From Salmonirosea aquatica (lineage in GTDB: Bacteria > Bacteroidota > Bacteroidia > Cytophagales > Spirosomataceae), in contig NZ_WHLY01000004.1 in assembly GCF_009296315.1 (NCBI RefSeq), positions 246,754 through 310,753 of the forward strand: a stretch of 64,000 nt of DNA. The letters are read 5' to 3'. The notes beneath the pieces are model-generated. The model saw only the letters and a program-made list of their open reading frames with translations. It was not told the origin of the DNA and made no database searches. Positions 41,196 through 49,882 of the stretch are shown here, piece after piece. Both the position numbers and the translations under genes were made by a program. Positions within the stretch are counted from its first letter, which is position 1, and every line of letters starts with the position of its first letter.

Positions 41196-41929
41196 TCGAT
41201 CTTATCCCCGGCCACACCGAAAAAATCGGCGTGACGGGCGGGGAGCCGACGCTGATGGAGGGGCTATTTTTCGATCTTATCGAACGCCTTAGCTCGCGTC
41301 TGCCCGCAACCGTGGCGCACATACTCACCAACGGCAGGGCTTTCTCCCGCCGGAGCTTTACGGAACGCTTCCAGAGTGTGAATACGCCCAATGTCGTTCT
41401 CGGCATACCGCTGTACTCGGATTACTACGCGCGCCATGACTATGTGGTGCAAGCCAAAGGGGCCTACAACCAGACCCTGCTGGGGTTGCACAACCTGGGC
41501 AGGGTGGGTGCCCGGATCGAGGTGCGGGTGGTACTCCACAGGCTGACGTACGAACGGCTGCCCCAACTGGCAAAATTCATTTTTATGAACCTGCCATTCG
41601 TTGAGCAGGTATCCCTGATGGGGCTGGAATACACAGGCTATACGCCGTATAACGACAAGATTCTTTGGATTGAGCCCAGTGAGTACGTGGCGGAACTGAT
41701 TACGGCCGTCGAGTATCTGGACAGCAACGGGATTCGTGTCAGCATTTACAACCATTCCCTATGCACGATTCCGGAACGCCTCTGGAAATATTCAGCCAAG
41801 TCGATCTCCGACTGGAAAAGGCAGTACCCCAATGAATGCGGAAAGTGCCTGGTGCGGGATGCGTGCGGGGGCGTATTCGCAACCTCGAAAAAGCTTAGCA
41901 GCCACATCCGCCCCATTGAGGCCCTTTGA
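41111..41929 (+). CDS. hxsC: Radical SAM maturase HxsC, C-terminal part
   Basis: Continuation of hxsC from RDVDDIRYHYEINCQVIDL. It contains KIGVTGGEPTL, the SAM-binding GGEP motif, and the C-terminal cysteines ECGKCLVRDACGGVFA. The upstream-most residues before RDVDD are read in the wrong frame. The gene ends 3 bp before the SGNH gene. Confidence 0.82.
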   Translation: MQQQLSDVFTTPRDVDDIRYHYEINCQVIDLIPGHTEKIGVTGGEPTLMEGLFFDLIERLSSRLPATVAHILTNGRAFSRRSFTERFQSVNTPNVVLGIPLYSDYYARHDYVVQAKGAYNQTLLGLHNLGRVGARIEVRVVLHRLTYERLPQLAKFIFMNLPFVEQVSLMGLEYTGYTPYNDKILWIEPSEYVAELITAVEYLDSNGIRVSIYNHSLCTIPERLWKYSAKSISDWKRQYPNECGKCLVRDACGGVFATSKKLSSHIRPIEAL

Positions 41930-41932
41930 AAC

Positions 41933-43936
41933 ATGCGAAATCCCCACCGACACATTTCACTTCTGCTGACCGTCCTTCTGCTGGTCAATCCGGTCGTGAT
42001 TTTTCTTCGCTGGAATAGCCTGGTGCTGAGCGCTTTATTTTTCGTTGGAATTGTCCTGCTTACCGGGATGGTAACCTACGGTGTCCCTAACCTGAGGGTT
42101 TACTATTTCAATCTGGTGTTTCTGGTGGGTTTGTTTATTCAGGCAGAGACAGTTTTCACCTTCGCTTACAGTGACTACATCATCCGGGACCTTTACGATA
42201 TCGAAAGGCACTACTATTTCAACAAGCCGCTGCTCAGGGAACGGTTCGTGGACAAAGAGTACGCGGTGGATTACGTTACCAACCGGCAGGGGTACCGGAT
42301 AGGTGCCGAGGATGACCCCACGGCGGAATTGGAGGAAGCGGACTGGCTCTTCCTGGGGGATTCGTATACCCAGGGCGCGCAGGTGGATTATGAGGACCTT
42401 TACACCTCGCTGCTTTACAAAAATTTTCCCGATAAGATTATCCTCAATGCCGGCATCAGCGGCTTTGGTATTGCCGATGAATACCACTATTTCGTAAAGG
42501 CAGGAAGGAAGCTGAAAGCAAAGAAGGTTTTTTTGCAAATATGCAACTTCAACGATTTCATGAAGGTGGAGGTGCGAACCAGCAATCCCACCGATTACCT
42601 GATGAATTATTCCAATTTGTACAGGTTCCTGGTTTATCCGATCAAATTCGAGAATCCCGCTGAGCTGCCCCTGGGAAGATGGACGGAACCCTTTTACCCC
42701 GGCGAAAGGCAGAATGCAGACTACAATGTTTTTTACAAACACCAGTCGGCGGTAAAAAAGAAAGACCTCAGGAATTTCGAACTGTACCTGAGCAAGCTAA
42801 ACGAAGCAGTGACGGAAAGCGGGGGGGAGTTGATCGTCGTACAACTGCCCACGAAGGAACAGCTGCATTTCCGGTATTTTGAGGAAGTGGTTCAAGCCTT
42901 CAAGCTCGATGTCGCAAAGCTCGATATGAAGCTGCCGGACAAATTTCTGCGGTCACTTTGCGAAAAATACAAGATTCGGCACCTGAACCTGTTCGACGAA
43001 TTCAGTGCCAGCGAGCAGGAACTTTATTATGAGTTTGATGAGCATCTCAACGCCATAGGTCACAAACGGGTCGCTGAGGCCATCACAGGCTTCCTGAAAG
43101 AGGTATCGGGCGGCGTGGAATACCTGAGCAAGGCCAACGCGGGGGATCGCTACCCCAATTTCAACAGCGACGGGCGACTACTTTGCTACCAGTCTATTCG
43201 GGATGGCAACTCTGAGTTGTTCCTCAGCGACACGAATATGGAAAACAGTGTGCGGCTGACTTATAATCGGGTGGATGAAAGCCATCCCGCATTTTACGAC
43301 CAGGACACAAAATTGATTTTCACCGAGGGCGACCAGGAAGTGGGCAGGACTGTAATCTCCACGATTGAACTGAACGGGCTTCGGAGAACGCGCCGAAGCA
43401 GAAACGGTTTCGGTGCCATTGCCTTCCCAGGGGGAGAAAAGTGGCTTACCTATGCCCAATGGCAGGAGGGGGGCGACGGACGAATGACCAATCCGGTCAT
43501 TCGTTTGGAAAACTTGCTTACAAATCACGAGATTTCCCTTACCTCAGCGGAATACGAAAGCTGGCGGCCCGTCTGCAATGGAGATAAGGTGGTTTATATT
43601 TCCAAAAGGGGAAGAGTCTTCGATCTGTACATGTACGACTTAAAGGAGAAGAGAGAATCCCGACTCACTTCCAGCGGGTACGATAAATGGGATCCCGTTT
43701 TTTCTCCGGATGGGGCTACGGTCATCTATTCCGGTAAAAAAGAGGGAAATTGGGATCTATTCAGTCTTTCCCTGAATTCGGGGGAAATCAGGCAGCTGAC
43801 GAAAACTAAAGGGGATGAGTGGGACGCGGTCTACTCCCCCGACGGGCAATACGTCTACTACGGCGGGGTGTATGGGCTCCGCAATGGAATTTACCGGATG
43901 AAGACACCATCAGTCTTAGAGCGGGCAGGAGAATAA
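41933..43936 (+). CDS. SGNH hydrolase fused to a TolB-like (PD40) beta-propeller
   Basis: A 667-residue protein. Residues 10-75 hold about three membrane helices. An SGNH/GDSL domain follows with GDSYTQG (catalytic Ser near 142) and the Asp/His pair in DEHLNAIGH near 364. From about residue 400 there are several PD40 repeats (for example KWDPVFSPDGATVIYSGKK and DAVYSPDGQYVYYGG). SGNH plus MBOAT pairs usually transfer acyl groups to secreted polymers. It begins 3 bp after hxsC and its stop overlaps the MBOAT start (TAATG), so it is part of the hxs operon. Confidence 0.85.
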   Translation: MRNPHRHISLLLTVLLLVNPVVIFLRWNSLVLSALFFVGIVLLTGMVTYGVPNLRVYYFNLVFLVGLFIQAETVFTFAYSDYIIRDLYDIERHYYFNKPLLRERFVDKEYAVDYVTNRQGYRIGAEDDPTAELEEADWLFLGDSYTQGAQVDYEDLYTSLLYKNFPDKIILNAGISGFGIADEYHYFVKAGRKLKAKKVFLQICNFNDFMKVEVRTSNPTDYLMNYSNLYRFLVYPIKFENPAELPLGRWTEPFYPGERQNADYNVFYKHQSAVKKKDLRNFELYLSKLNEAVTESGGELIVVQLPTKEQLHFRYFEEVVQAFKLDVAKLDMKLPDKFLRSLCEKYKIRHLNLFDEFSASEQELYYEFDEHLNAIGHKRVAEAITGFLKEVSGGVEYLSKANAGDRYPNFNSDGRLLCYQSIRDGNSELFLSDTNMENSVRLTYNRVDESHPAFYDQDTKLIFTEGDQEVGRTVISTIELNGLRRTRRSRNGFGAIAFPGGEKWLTYAQWQEGGDGRMTNPVIRLENLLTNHEISLTSAEYESWRPVCNGDKVVYISKRGRVFDLYMYDLKEKRESRLTSSGYDKWDPVFSPDGATVIYSGKKEGNWDLFSLSLNSGEIRQLTKTKGDEWDAVYSPDGQYVYYGGVYGLRNGIYRMKTPSVLERAGE

Positions 43937-44814
43937 TGGATCTATTTTCAGCGGAATATATCCTGTTCCTTCTGCCAGCAAAGGTTCTGATCTATTGTAT
44001 TCTGCCTGGAAAGTGGAGGAGGCACTGGCTGACTCTCATCAGCCTGCTCTTTCTGGGTTCGTTCGGCCTATTGAGCACGGCCGTAGCTTTAACGGTTTCC
44101 CTAATTACTTACGGTGCTTCGATTAGAATAGCGAGCAGCACCACGACCCACACAAAAAAAGTGTGGAGCCTGACCGGAATTTCATCAATTGTCAGCCTGC
44201 TGCTGTTCAGTCGAATTATTGAAGGGGATCAAGGCTTTGGGAATTGGGCATTGGTAGGCCTATCTTATTACGGTCTGATGAGCATCGCCTACCTGGCGGA
44301 TGTATATTCGGGCAAAACGGCCGTGGCGGTAAATTACTTCACAATGGCCCTCTATACCATTTATTTCCCACATCTTATTGCGGGTCCTATCAGCCAGCCT
44401 GCCGATCTGCTTCCCCAGTTTCAAAGGCTTCCCTTACCTTCGCGGAAAACCGTCGCTGTTGCCCTAAAACAAATCCTGTACGGCCTTTTCTGCAAGCTCG
44501 TGCTGGCTGACAGGATGGGGATACTGGTGGATCCGGTGCTGGATAATGACGGCGGAAGCAATTTCTGGCTCTACGTATCGGCGAGTTTCGGCTATTCCAT
44601 CCAAATCTATTTTGACTTCGCCGGATACAGCTTCCTGGTTGTGGGAATATCCCGATTGTTTGGACTGAGCATTATCAATAACGTCAACCGGCCCTATCTG
44701 GCCACGACGACAAAGGAATTCTGGAAGCGATGGCACATCTCATTGACCGATTGGCTGAGGCGGTACCTTTACATCCCCCTGGGGGGAGCAGGGACCGCCG
44801 GCTATTTCCTCTGA
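43936..44814 (+). CDS. MBOAT O-acyltransferase, N-terminal part (frameshifted)
   Basis: Starts at ATG 43936 within the TAATG overlap. It is a polytopic membrane protein with the MBOAT signature WHISLTDWLRRYLYIPLGG near its end. The frame breaks in a run of six G (about 44781-44786); seven would give PLGGSRDRRLFPL and continue into the next frame. AlgI/DltB-type MBOATs move acyl groups across the membrane to a partner SGNH protein. Confidence 0.85.
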   Translation: MDLFSAEYILFLLPAKVLIYCILPGKWRRHWLTLISLLFLGSFGLLSTAVALTVSLITYGASIRIASSTTTHTKKVWSLTGISSIVSLLLFSRIIEGDQGFGNWALVGLSYYGLMSIAYLADVYSGKTAVAVNYFTMALYTIYFPHLIAGPISQPADLLPQFQRLPLPSRKTVAVALKQILYGLFCKLVLADRMGILVDPVLDNDGGSNFWLYVSASFGYSIQIYFDFAGYSFLVVGISRLFGLSIINNVNRPYLATTTKEFWKRWHISLTDWLRRYLYIPLGGAGTAGYFL

Positions 44815-45305
44815 TTATTGTTATCGTCTTTTGTGTAAGCGGGCTATGGCACGGCTTCGAGAGGAGGTACCTGGTCTGGGCCTTGATGCACGCTGCGTGT
44901 TACCTACTGGAACACTACCTGGGACTGACTCGCGTTTTCGGTAAACTGTTTTCGGCTAAGGCTTTTCTTTTCTTAAAATGGATCTTATTTTTTTCCTGGA
45001 TCAACCTCACCTGGGCTGTGTTCAGAAGCGACAAAGTGATTGATGCGCTAAATCATTTGGAAGGGATCAGTTTTGAATGGAATACACTTAGTCTGCTTAG
45101 ACACGCTACGCTCTGCTATTGGATTGTAGTTTCGCTCATAGCTTTACTAATTGATCATGGCGGAATAGCAGATTCAGTAATCAATGGGGCGCACAATAAT
45201 AAGCGTGCACTTCTGCGAGAGATTGTCTTTCTGGATATTTGGCTCGTCAGCTTGTTTTTTCTGGGTGGGATCGGATCAACGCAGGTATTGTATTTTAACT
45301 TTTGA
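44730..45305 (+). CDS. MBOAT O-acyltransferase, C-terminal part
   Basis: Continuation from SRDRRLFPLIIVIVF with the catalytic histidine in SGLWHGFE and about four further membrane helices. The residues before PGGSRD are out of frame. The joined protein would be about 455 residues, normal for AlgI-type MBOATs. It is the last gene of the hxs block. Confidence 0.83.
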   Translation: MAHLIDRLAEAVPLHPPGGSRDRRLFPLIIVIVFCVSGLWHGFERRYLVWALMHAACYLLEHYLGLTRVFGKLFSAKAFLFLKWILFFSWINLTWAVFRSDKVIDALNHLEGISFEWNTLSLLRHATLCYWIVVSLIALLIDHGGIADSVINGAHNNKRALLREIVFLDIWLVSLFFLGGIGSTQVLYFNF

Positions 45306-45639
45306 CACTGGCCAGAATAAACTGTGACTTGGCGCGGAGAATATACAAAGCATTCCGCCTAGGGGAGCTCGTCCGGTTACCGGTAAATATTTGTGACAAA
45401 TATATTGAAGCTAGGTTTTCCTAAAATCTTATGGTACGGGTGGAAATAATAGTTGCATAACCTATCCAATAGTGTCATTAATCTCTATAAAATCAATCAT
45501 CAAACGGTAGACTGGGAGTATTACTAACTGGGTTGATCGGGCCACCGGATTGGATTTGCCCACCTGGACGTTTCTTTCGCTACAGCACACCACCTTAAGT
45601 TTTGCATTTATGCACTGATTCCTAATTTTGCTCGAGACA
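45306..45639. other. Non-coding gap with a 17-bp palindrome
   Basis: No gene is supported. At 45387-45403 ATATTTGT, G, ACAAATAT forms a perfect palindrome that could be an operator for the following gene. No terminator with a T tract was found after the MBOAT gene. Confidence 0.4.
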
Positions 45640-46215
45640 ATGCCATGGCTTACTGATAAAACAAAATCGGGCTATGCGAAAATTTCCTATTGTAGGTGGG
45701 AAGTCGAAGAAGATCTTAATTTACTAGCAATTGTACATCATAGGCAATATTATTCAAAAAATAGTCTCACACGAACGCTAGTTCAAGCTTATGAAAATTT
45801 TTTAGATAGTCAGGAGAAAGAAATAGCCATTAGATCAAGAATATTTACTGAATTTTTAGCTGATGAGTATGCGAAACAAGTGAATAATTATTTTGAATAT
45901 ATGATATCGGCAATTTTTGCTGAAATTGCCACAAACTATCCAAAAAGGGATATTGATGGTATATTGTACCCAAGTGTTAAGGTTTCAGGTGATGGATACA
46001 ATGTGGCGTTAACTCCAAAAGCTTGTGAAAAGATTTCTTTACGTGCAGCGGGGGAGTGTTCTGTATATAGCAAAATGGATCATACATACGTAGGTACTGA
46101 TAGTATAGTCAGTCTAGATGGAAGAACTGATAACTTTGATTTGGTGAAAACAAATAGAGATAGAACTGAAATATTCAAAAGATTGGGCGTTAGTTCTATT
46201 GATGAATTGATTTGA
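45640..46215 (+). CDS. Unknown low-GC protein, faint RES-domain resemblance
   Basis: A 191-residue protein from ATG 45640 (MPWLTDKTKSGYAKISYCRW); a TTG at 45628 is less likely. The segment DIDGILYPSVKVSGDGYNVAL resembles the end of RES-type NAD-degrading toxin domains, but the start of such a domain is not seen, so this is weak. The gene is much more AT-rich than its neighbours, which indicates recent acquisition. Confidence 0.55.
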   Translation: MPWLTDKTKSGYAKISYCRWEVEEDLNLLAIVHHRQYYSKNSLTRTLVQAYENFLDSQEKEIAIRSRIFTEFLADEYAKQVNNYFEYMISAIFAEIATNYPKRDIDGILYPSVKVSGDGYNVALTPKACEKISLRAAGECSVYSKMDHTYVGTDSIVSLDGRTDNFDLVKTNRDRTEIFKRLGVSSIDELI

Positions 46216-46542
46216 ACACTTAATCATTTCGAGTATAGTTATAATGGCTCATTAATATCCCACCGCACCAGCTTCGCTACTTCCCGCTTGGGCCAGCGCG
46301 CACCAGCCGCACCCCTGATACTAACACAGTGACACTTCGCATTGCCAGCTGACTGGCCAGCTCGTCCGGTCGGCTTAGGTCGCCTTTTCTCTGCGCACCA
46401 CCCGCCGCACGCTCTGTACCCGCCCGGTTTGACCGGTAGGGCCAGCTTTTCTTTACAGAATGCTGTATCACACTGGCCAACGCACACTCATACACGGCTG
46501 GCCAAGATCAGCTACATCATCGAAACCGAACACAAGCTGCCG
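46216..46542. other. GC-rich non-coding gap
   Basis: About 330 bp, suddenly GC-rich after the AT-rich gene. An open frame runs through it (from 46342) into the SymE-like gene, but its composition (proline, histidine, arginine runs) looks non-coding. I see no other gene. Confidence 0.4.
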
Positions 46543-46719
46543 ATGCAGATCAAGCGCAAGATCCAGTACCGGGCCGAGCGCCGCCGCAAGGTACTGTCGG
46601 GCTTGATCTTCAACCCGTCGCTGGTGCTGAGTGGGGCCTGGATGATCCGGGCGGGCTTCTGCGTCGGGGATCAGGTTACGGTCACGGTGGATCAGGGCCT
46701 AATCCTGATTACCTATTGA
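46543..46719 (+). CDS. SymE-like small protein
   Basis: A 58-residue product from ATG 46543 (MQIKRKIQYRAERRRKVLSG); the true start is uncertain because the frame is open upstream to 46342. NPSLVLSGAWMIRAGF followed by VGDQVTVTVDQGLILITY matches the SymE toxin-like AbrB-fold pattern (P-x-L-x-L-x-G-x-W, then AGF). In Escherichia coli SymE is an SOS-linked toxin controlled by antisense RNA; whether this protein is toxic is unknown. A terminator follows directly. Confidence 0.6.
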   Translation: MQIKRKIQYRAERRRKVLSGLIFNPSLVLSGAWMIRAGFCVGDQVTVTVDQGLILITY

Positions 46720-46729
46720 ATTTCTCACC

Positions 46730-46757
46730 AGCCGGGGCGTCAGTCTCCGGCTTTTTC
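46730..46757 (+). terminator. Terminator after the SymE-like gene
   Basis: Stem AGCCGG / CCGGCT with an 11-base loop, followed by TTTTT. Confidence 0.65.
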
Positions 46758-46784
46758 ATTTCACTTCTAATCCTGATCAAAACA

Positions 46785-47027
46785 ATGGAAACGATTTCTT
46801 TGGAGCCCGTCAATCAGCGCTATGGGGCACATTGTGAGGTCCTGGCCGTCAGCGATCTGTGGATCGTAGGCGAAGGCTGGGTGGAAGCCGCGCCGGTCGG
46901 CAGCATCGAGCACCAGCTCCGGTAGGCTGCCCAGCAGGGGGCCACCTCGGTCAATCTAAAACTGAGGGTGCAGCAGCGGGTCGCCTTCGGGGACTATCCG
47001 GGCGGTGCGCTCTACCGCTATGAGTAG
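46785..47027 (+). pseudogene. Paralogue of 47097-47366 interrupted by an in-frame TAG
   Basis: From METISLEPVNQRYGAHCEVL the frame aligns with the next gene (for example LWIVGEGWVEAA against YWITGNGWVDAD). It stops at TAG 46923-46925 (HQLR*) but continues in the same frame as AAQQGATSVNLKLRVQQRVA, matching LRVILMGASVVNLEIHHHGQ in the paralogue, to TAG 47025-47027. A single nonsense change is the simplest reading. Confidence 0.65.
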
Positions 47028-47037
47028 CCACCAGGTC

Positions 47038-47067
47038 GCCAGGGGCGTCTGTCCCTGGCTTTTTTTT
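47038..47067 (+). terminator. Terminator between the paralogous small genes
   Basis: Stem GCCAGGG / CCCTGGC with loop GCGTCTGT and eight T. The loop and flanks resemble the terminator at 46730-46757, so gene plus terminator may have duplicated together. Confidence 0.8.
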
Positions 47068-47096
47068 CCTTTAATTCATCCTCAATTCTCATTCCT

Positions 47097-47366
47097 ATGG
47101 AAACTTACAATTTCGGCCCCGTGCTACCCATTACCTTCAAGGAAGTCAAGCGCCTGTACGGTCAGGCCTGCCAAATCAAAACCATCCATCAATACTGGAT
47201 CACGGGCAACGGCTGGGTCGACGCCGATTTTACCGAATCGGTCGAAAGTCAGATCTTGCGGGTAATCCTGATGGGCGCTTCAGTCGTCAATCTTGAAATC
47301 CATCACCACGGTCAGGTCAGCTACGCCGACTACCTGATCCGGGAGCTGCAAGAGAAAACCGAATAA
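47097..47366 (+). CDS. Unknown 89-residue protein, intact copy
   Basis: METYNFGPVLPITFKEVKRL is followed by GQACQIKTIHQYWITGNGWV and a C-terminal helical tail. It is homologous to the interrupted 46785 gene. It is probably a small alpha/beta protein; the family is not recognised. Two terminators follow it. Confidence 0.6.
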   Translation: METYNFGPVLPITFKEVKRLYGQACQIKTIHQYWITGNGWVDADFTESVESQILRVILMGASVVNLEIHHHGQVSYADYLIRELQEKTE

Positions 47367-47376
47367 TCTATGGCCG

Positions 47377-47400
47377 GGTGGGCCTGACGGCCCGCCTTTT
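47377..47400 (+). terminator. Terminator after the 89-residue gene
   Basis: GGTGGGCC / GGCCCGCC (one G-U pair), loop TGAC, followed by TTTT, 10 bp after the stop. Confidence 0.65.
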
Positions 47401-47480
47401 CGGCCCAAAGGCCGACTGGTCCGGCCGGAGCGGGGCCGGACCCACCGCCCGGCGACGGCTGACGCCAAAGAAAATTCGGT

Positions 47481-47520
47481 AAAAAGAAGGGGGCAGCCGG
47501 TAGGCTGCCCCCTTCTTTTT
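47481..47520. terminator. Perfect 18-bp-stem terminator
   Basis: AAAAAGAAGGGGGCAGCC (47481-47498), loop GGTA, then its exact complement ending in TTTTT (47520). A- and T-flanked on both sides, so it can act in both directions. It insulates the restriction locus. Confidence 0.85.
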
Positions 47521-47607
47521 ACTACCACTGGATAACATTTGCGATAGCTTCTATCGAATTTTGATAATTTGACATACCTTGACAATCCTTTAAAAATAGG
47601 ATTGAAA

Positions 47608-47856
47608 ATGGAGCCAATAAGATTTTCTTTTAAGGACTTGCGCGAGCAGCGCGGCCTGAGCCTGAAACAGGCCGGTACCTTACTGAGCATGGATCACACC
47701 TTGCTGAACCGTATTGAGAACCACGTCCGCCGACCCACGCGCGAACAGCTGATGAAGCTGGCGGAACTCTACCAACTTGACTCAGATACGCTTTTGGTGG
47801 AACTGATGAGTGACAAATTGGTGCGGGAATTAAAGGGGGAGCGCCTGGCCCGGTAA
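47608..47856 (+). CDS. XRE-family regulator of the restriction locus
   Basis: An 82-residue helix-turn-helix protein from ATG 47608 (MEPIRFSFKDLREQRGLSLK), with QAGTLLSMDHTLLNRIENH as the recognition region; a TTG frame to 47569 is less likely. It is 97 bp upstream of hsdM in the same direction, the usual place for a controller (C) protein that delays restriction until methylation is established. Confidence 0.82.
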   Translation: MEPIRFSFKDLREQRGLSLKQAGTLLSMDHTLLNRIENHVRRPTREQLMKLAELYQLDSDTLLVELMSDKLVRELKGERLAR

Positions 47857-47953
47857 GTGTTGAAAGCCGCTGAATTGAAAATTGAATGATTCATAGTTAA
47901 CCGTTTTTGACCCACCAATCTATTACGTTACTCTTTATCTAAAACATTGAAAA

Positions 47954-49861
47954 ATGCCCACTACCATTTCTCCGGAAGTTGAAGAAGTATTATTTGACCG
48001 CATACCTCCGAAACAAGAATTTGAAGAAAACCTTTGGAAATCGGCCGACAAGTTACGGTCGAATGCCAAGCTGAAATCGAGTGAGTACGCTTCGCCAATG
48101 CTGGGTTTGTTTATCCTGCGGTATGCTTCCAACCGATTCAATACCATAACCCCACAGGCTGTAGCTGAAAACGAAGCCAGCAAGAACAGCCGCAATACCG
48201 AAACAATTGAAGAAACCTATCTCCGGCTTTGTGGCTATTACTTACCCGAAGCATCCCGCTTTGATACGCTACTGAATTTGAGCGGTGAAGAAAACTGCGT
48301 GGCTGCGGTTAAATCGGCCATGGATGCGTTTGAGCAGGCCAATCCGAAAGCGGAAATTGAACTGCCCAAAAATGACTACGAGAAGATTCCCGACGCCACC
48401 CTTCGCGAAATTCTCCGGGAGGTTGCCCAGATCAAGGTAGCTGAGGGCGATGCCTTCGGTAAGATCTATGAGTACTTCCTGGGCAAGTTTGCTTTATCGG
48501 AAGGGCAGAAAGGCGGGGAGTTCTACACGCCTACATCGGTGGTCAAGTTGATTGTTGAGATCCTCGAACCGCACGAAGGGCGCATCTTCGATCCGGCCTG
48601 TGGCACGGGTGGTATGTTTGTGCAGTCGGTCAAGTTCATCAGGAAACATGCCGAAACGGATCATGTGTCCATTTACGGTCAGGAGAAAGTACGAGAGACG
48701 GCCAACCTGGCCAAGCTCAACCTGTTTGTGAATGGCCTCAAAGGCGATATTCGTAACGTGGATACGTCCCTGTCGGCGGCAGCCTATGCCGAAAAGTACG
48801 CCGATACGGTGGGGAAGTTTGATTACGTGATGGCCAACCCGCCTTTCAATGTCGACGACGTGGCCATCGAGGACATTAACGGCCATCCATTATTTGCGCA
48901 CTATGGCCTACCTATCAGTACCGCCAAGTCGTGCAAGAAAGCCGACACGTTTTCCAACGCCAATTACCTGTGGGTATCGCTATTTGCTATGCCTCTCAAT
49001 CCGACCGGCCGGGCGGGGTTTGTGATGGCCAACTCGGCCAGCGACGCGCGCGGGGGTGAAGCGGAAGTACGGAAAAATATGGTTGACGATGGACTGGTGG
49101 ATGTGATGGTGACTATCTCGTCCAATTTCTTCTATACCGTCACGCTGCCGGTGACGATCTGGTTTTTCGACAAAGCCAAAACCGCTGCTGATCATCCGCG
49201 CCACGACCAGACGCTCTTTATCGATGCCCGGAAGATCTTCTACCAGACCAGCCGCTCGACGCGGGCCTTTACGCAAGCCCAGCTGATGAATATCACGGCG
49301 ATCGTATGGCTGTACCGGGGCGAAACGGAACAGTTCGCTGACCTACGCTGGCAGTACCAATCCGCCTTAGCAACCTGGCGTGATATCGAGGTTGTCCACC
49401 CTGACGAGTCCAAGACTTACCACGGGGCAGGCACCCACAAAACCCAACTGGCCGCGGCCCTGCAAAAGTTGGGTGAAGGCTTGCGTTTCTGGCAGAACAC
49501 CATTGATTTGGTGCTGACCGACGAGAGCCGCGACGCCTTGGCCAATAACCCCACCTGGCCGAAAACCCTCGATACGCTGACGACGATTACTGCCGACCGA
49601 CTGCCCGATAAAGTGGCCATCAATGCCCTGTACAAAAAGGCCGACGAAGCCGTGATCTTTGCCGACAAAATCCTGAGACCTGACAAGGATAAGTCCTTCA
49701 CCAAAGCGGACATCCGGGGTTTGCTTCGAGCCGTGGCTGCCGAGCGAGACGACCTGCTCTTTGTGCTGGAACGGATAAACTACTTTACCACCCAGTTGCA
49801 CTGGCTCGATAACCGCTTTCCCGACGGACAGTTAGAAGTTGATAAACTAGAATCAGTATAG
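47954..49861 (+). CDS. hsdM: Type I restriction-modification DNA methyltransferase HsdM
   Basis: A 635-residue N6-adenine methyltransferase. Residues 22-65 form the HsdM N-terminal helical domain (EFEENLWKSADKLRSNAKLK), motif I is DPACGTGG at 213-220, and the catalytic NPPF is at 295-298. It is somewhat longer than typical HsdM, with about 150 extra helical C-terminal residues. It needs HsdS for sequence specificity, but no hsdS follows; the next gene encodes a membrane protein. Confidence 0.92.
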   Translation: MPTTISPEVEEVLFDRIPPKQEFEENLWKSADKLRSNAKLKSSEYASPMLGLFILRYASNRFNTITPQAVAENEASKNSRNTETIEETYLRLCGYYLPEASRFDTLLNLSGEENCVAAVKSAMDAFEQANPKAEIELPKNDYEKIPDATLREILREVAQIKVAEGDAFGKIYEYFLGKFALSEGQKGGEFYTPTSVVKLIVEILEPHEGRIFDPACGTGGMFVQSVKFIRKHAETDHVSIYGQEKVRETANLAKLNLFVNGLKGDIRNVDTSLSAAAYAEKYADTVGKFDYVMANPPFNVDDVAIEDINGHPLFAHYGLPISTAKSCKKADTFSNANYLWVSLFAMPLNPTGRAGFVMANSASDARGGEAEVRKNMVDDGLVDVMVTISSNFFYTVTLPVTIWFFDKAKTAADHPRHDQTLFIDARKIFYQTSRSTRAFTQAQLMNITAIVWLYRGETEQFADLRWQYQSALATWRDIEVVHPDESKTYHGAGTHKTQLAAALQKLGEGLRFWQNTIDLVLTDESRDALANNPTWPKTLDTLTTITADRLPDKVAINALYKKADEAVIFADKILRPDKDKSFTKADIRGLLRAVAAERDDLLFVLERINYFTTQLHWLDNRFPDGQLEVDKLESV

Positions 49862-49882
49862 GGTCTCAAGCTGGCTAAATCA

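Noticed and set aside
42035..42742. 235-codon minus-strand frame
   Set aside because: Antisense shadow of the SGNH hydrolase gene.
46239..46487. 82-codon minus-strand frame in the GC-rich gap
   Set aside because: Cysteine/arginine/glycine-rich low-complexity translation, overlapping other random frames, with no domain.
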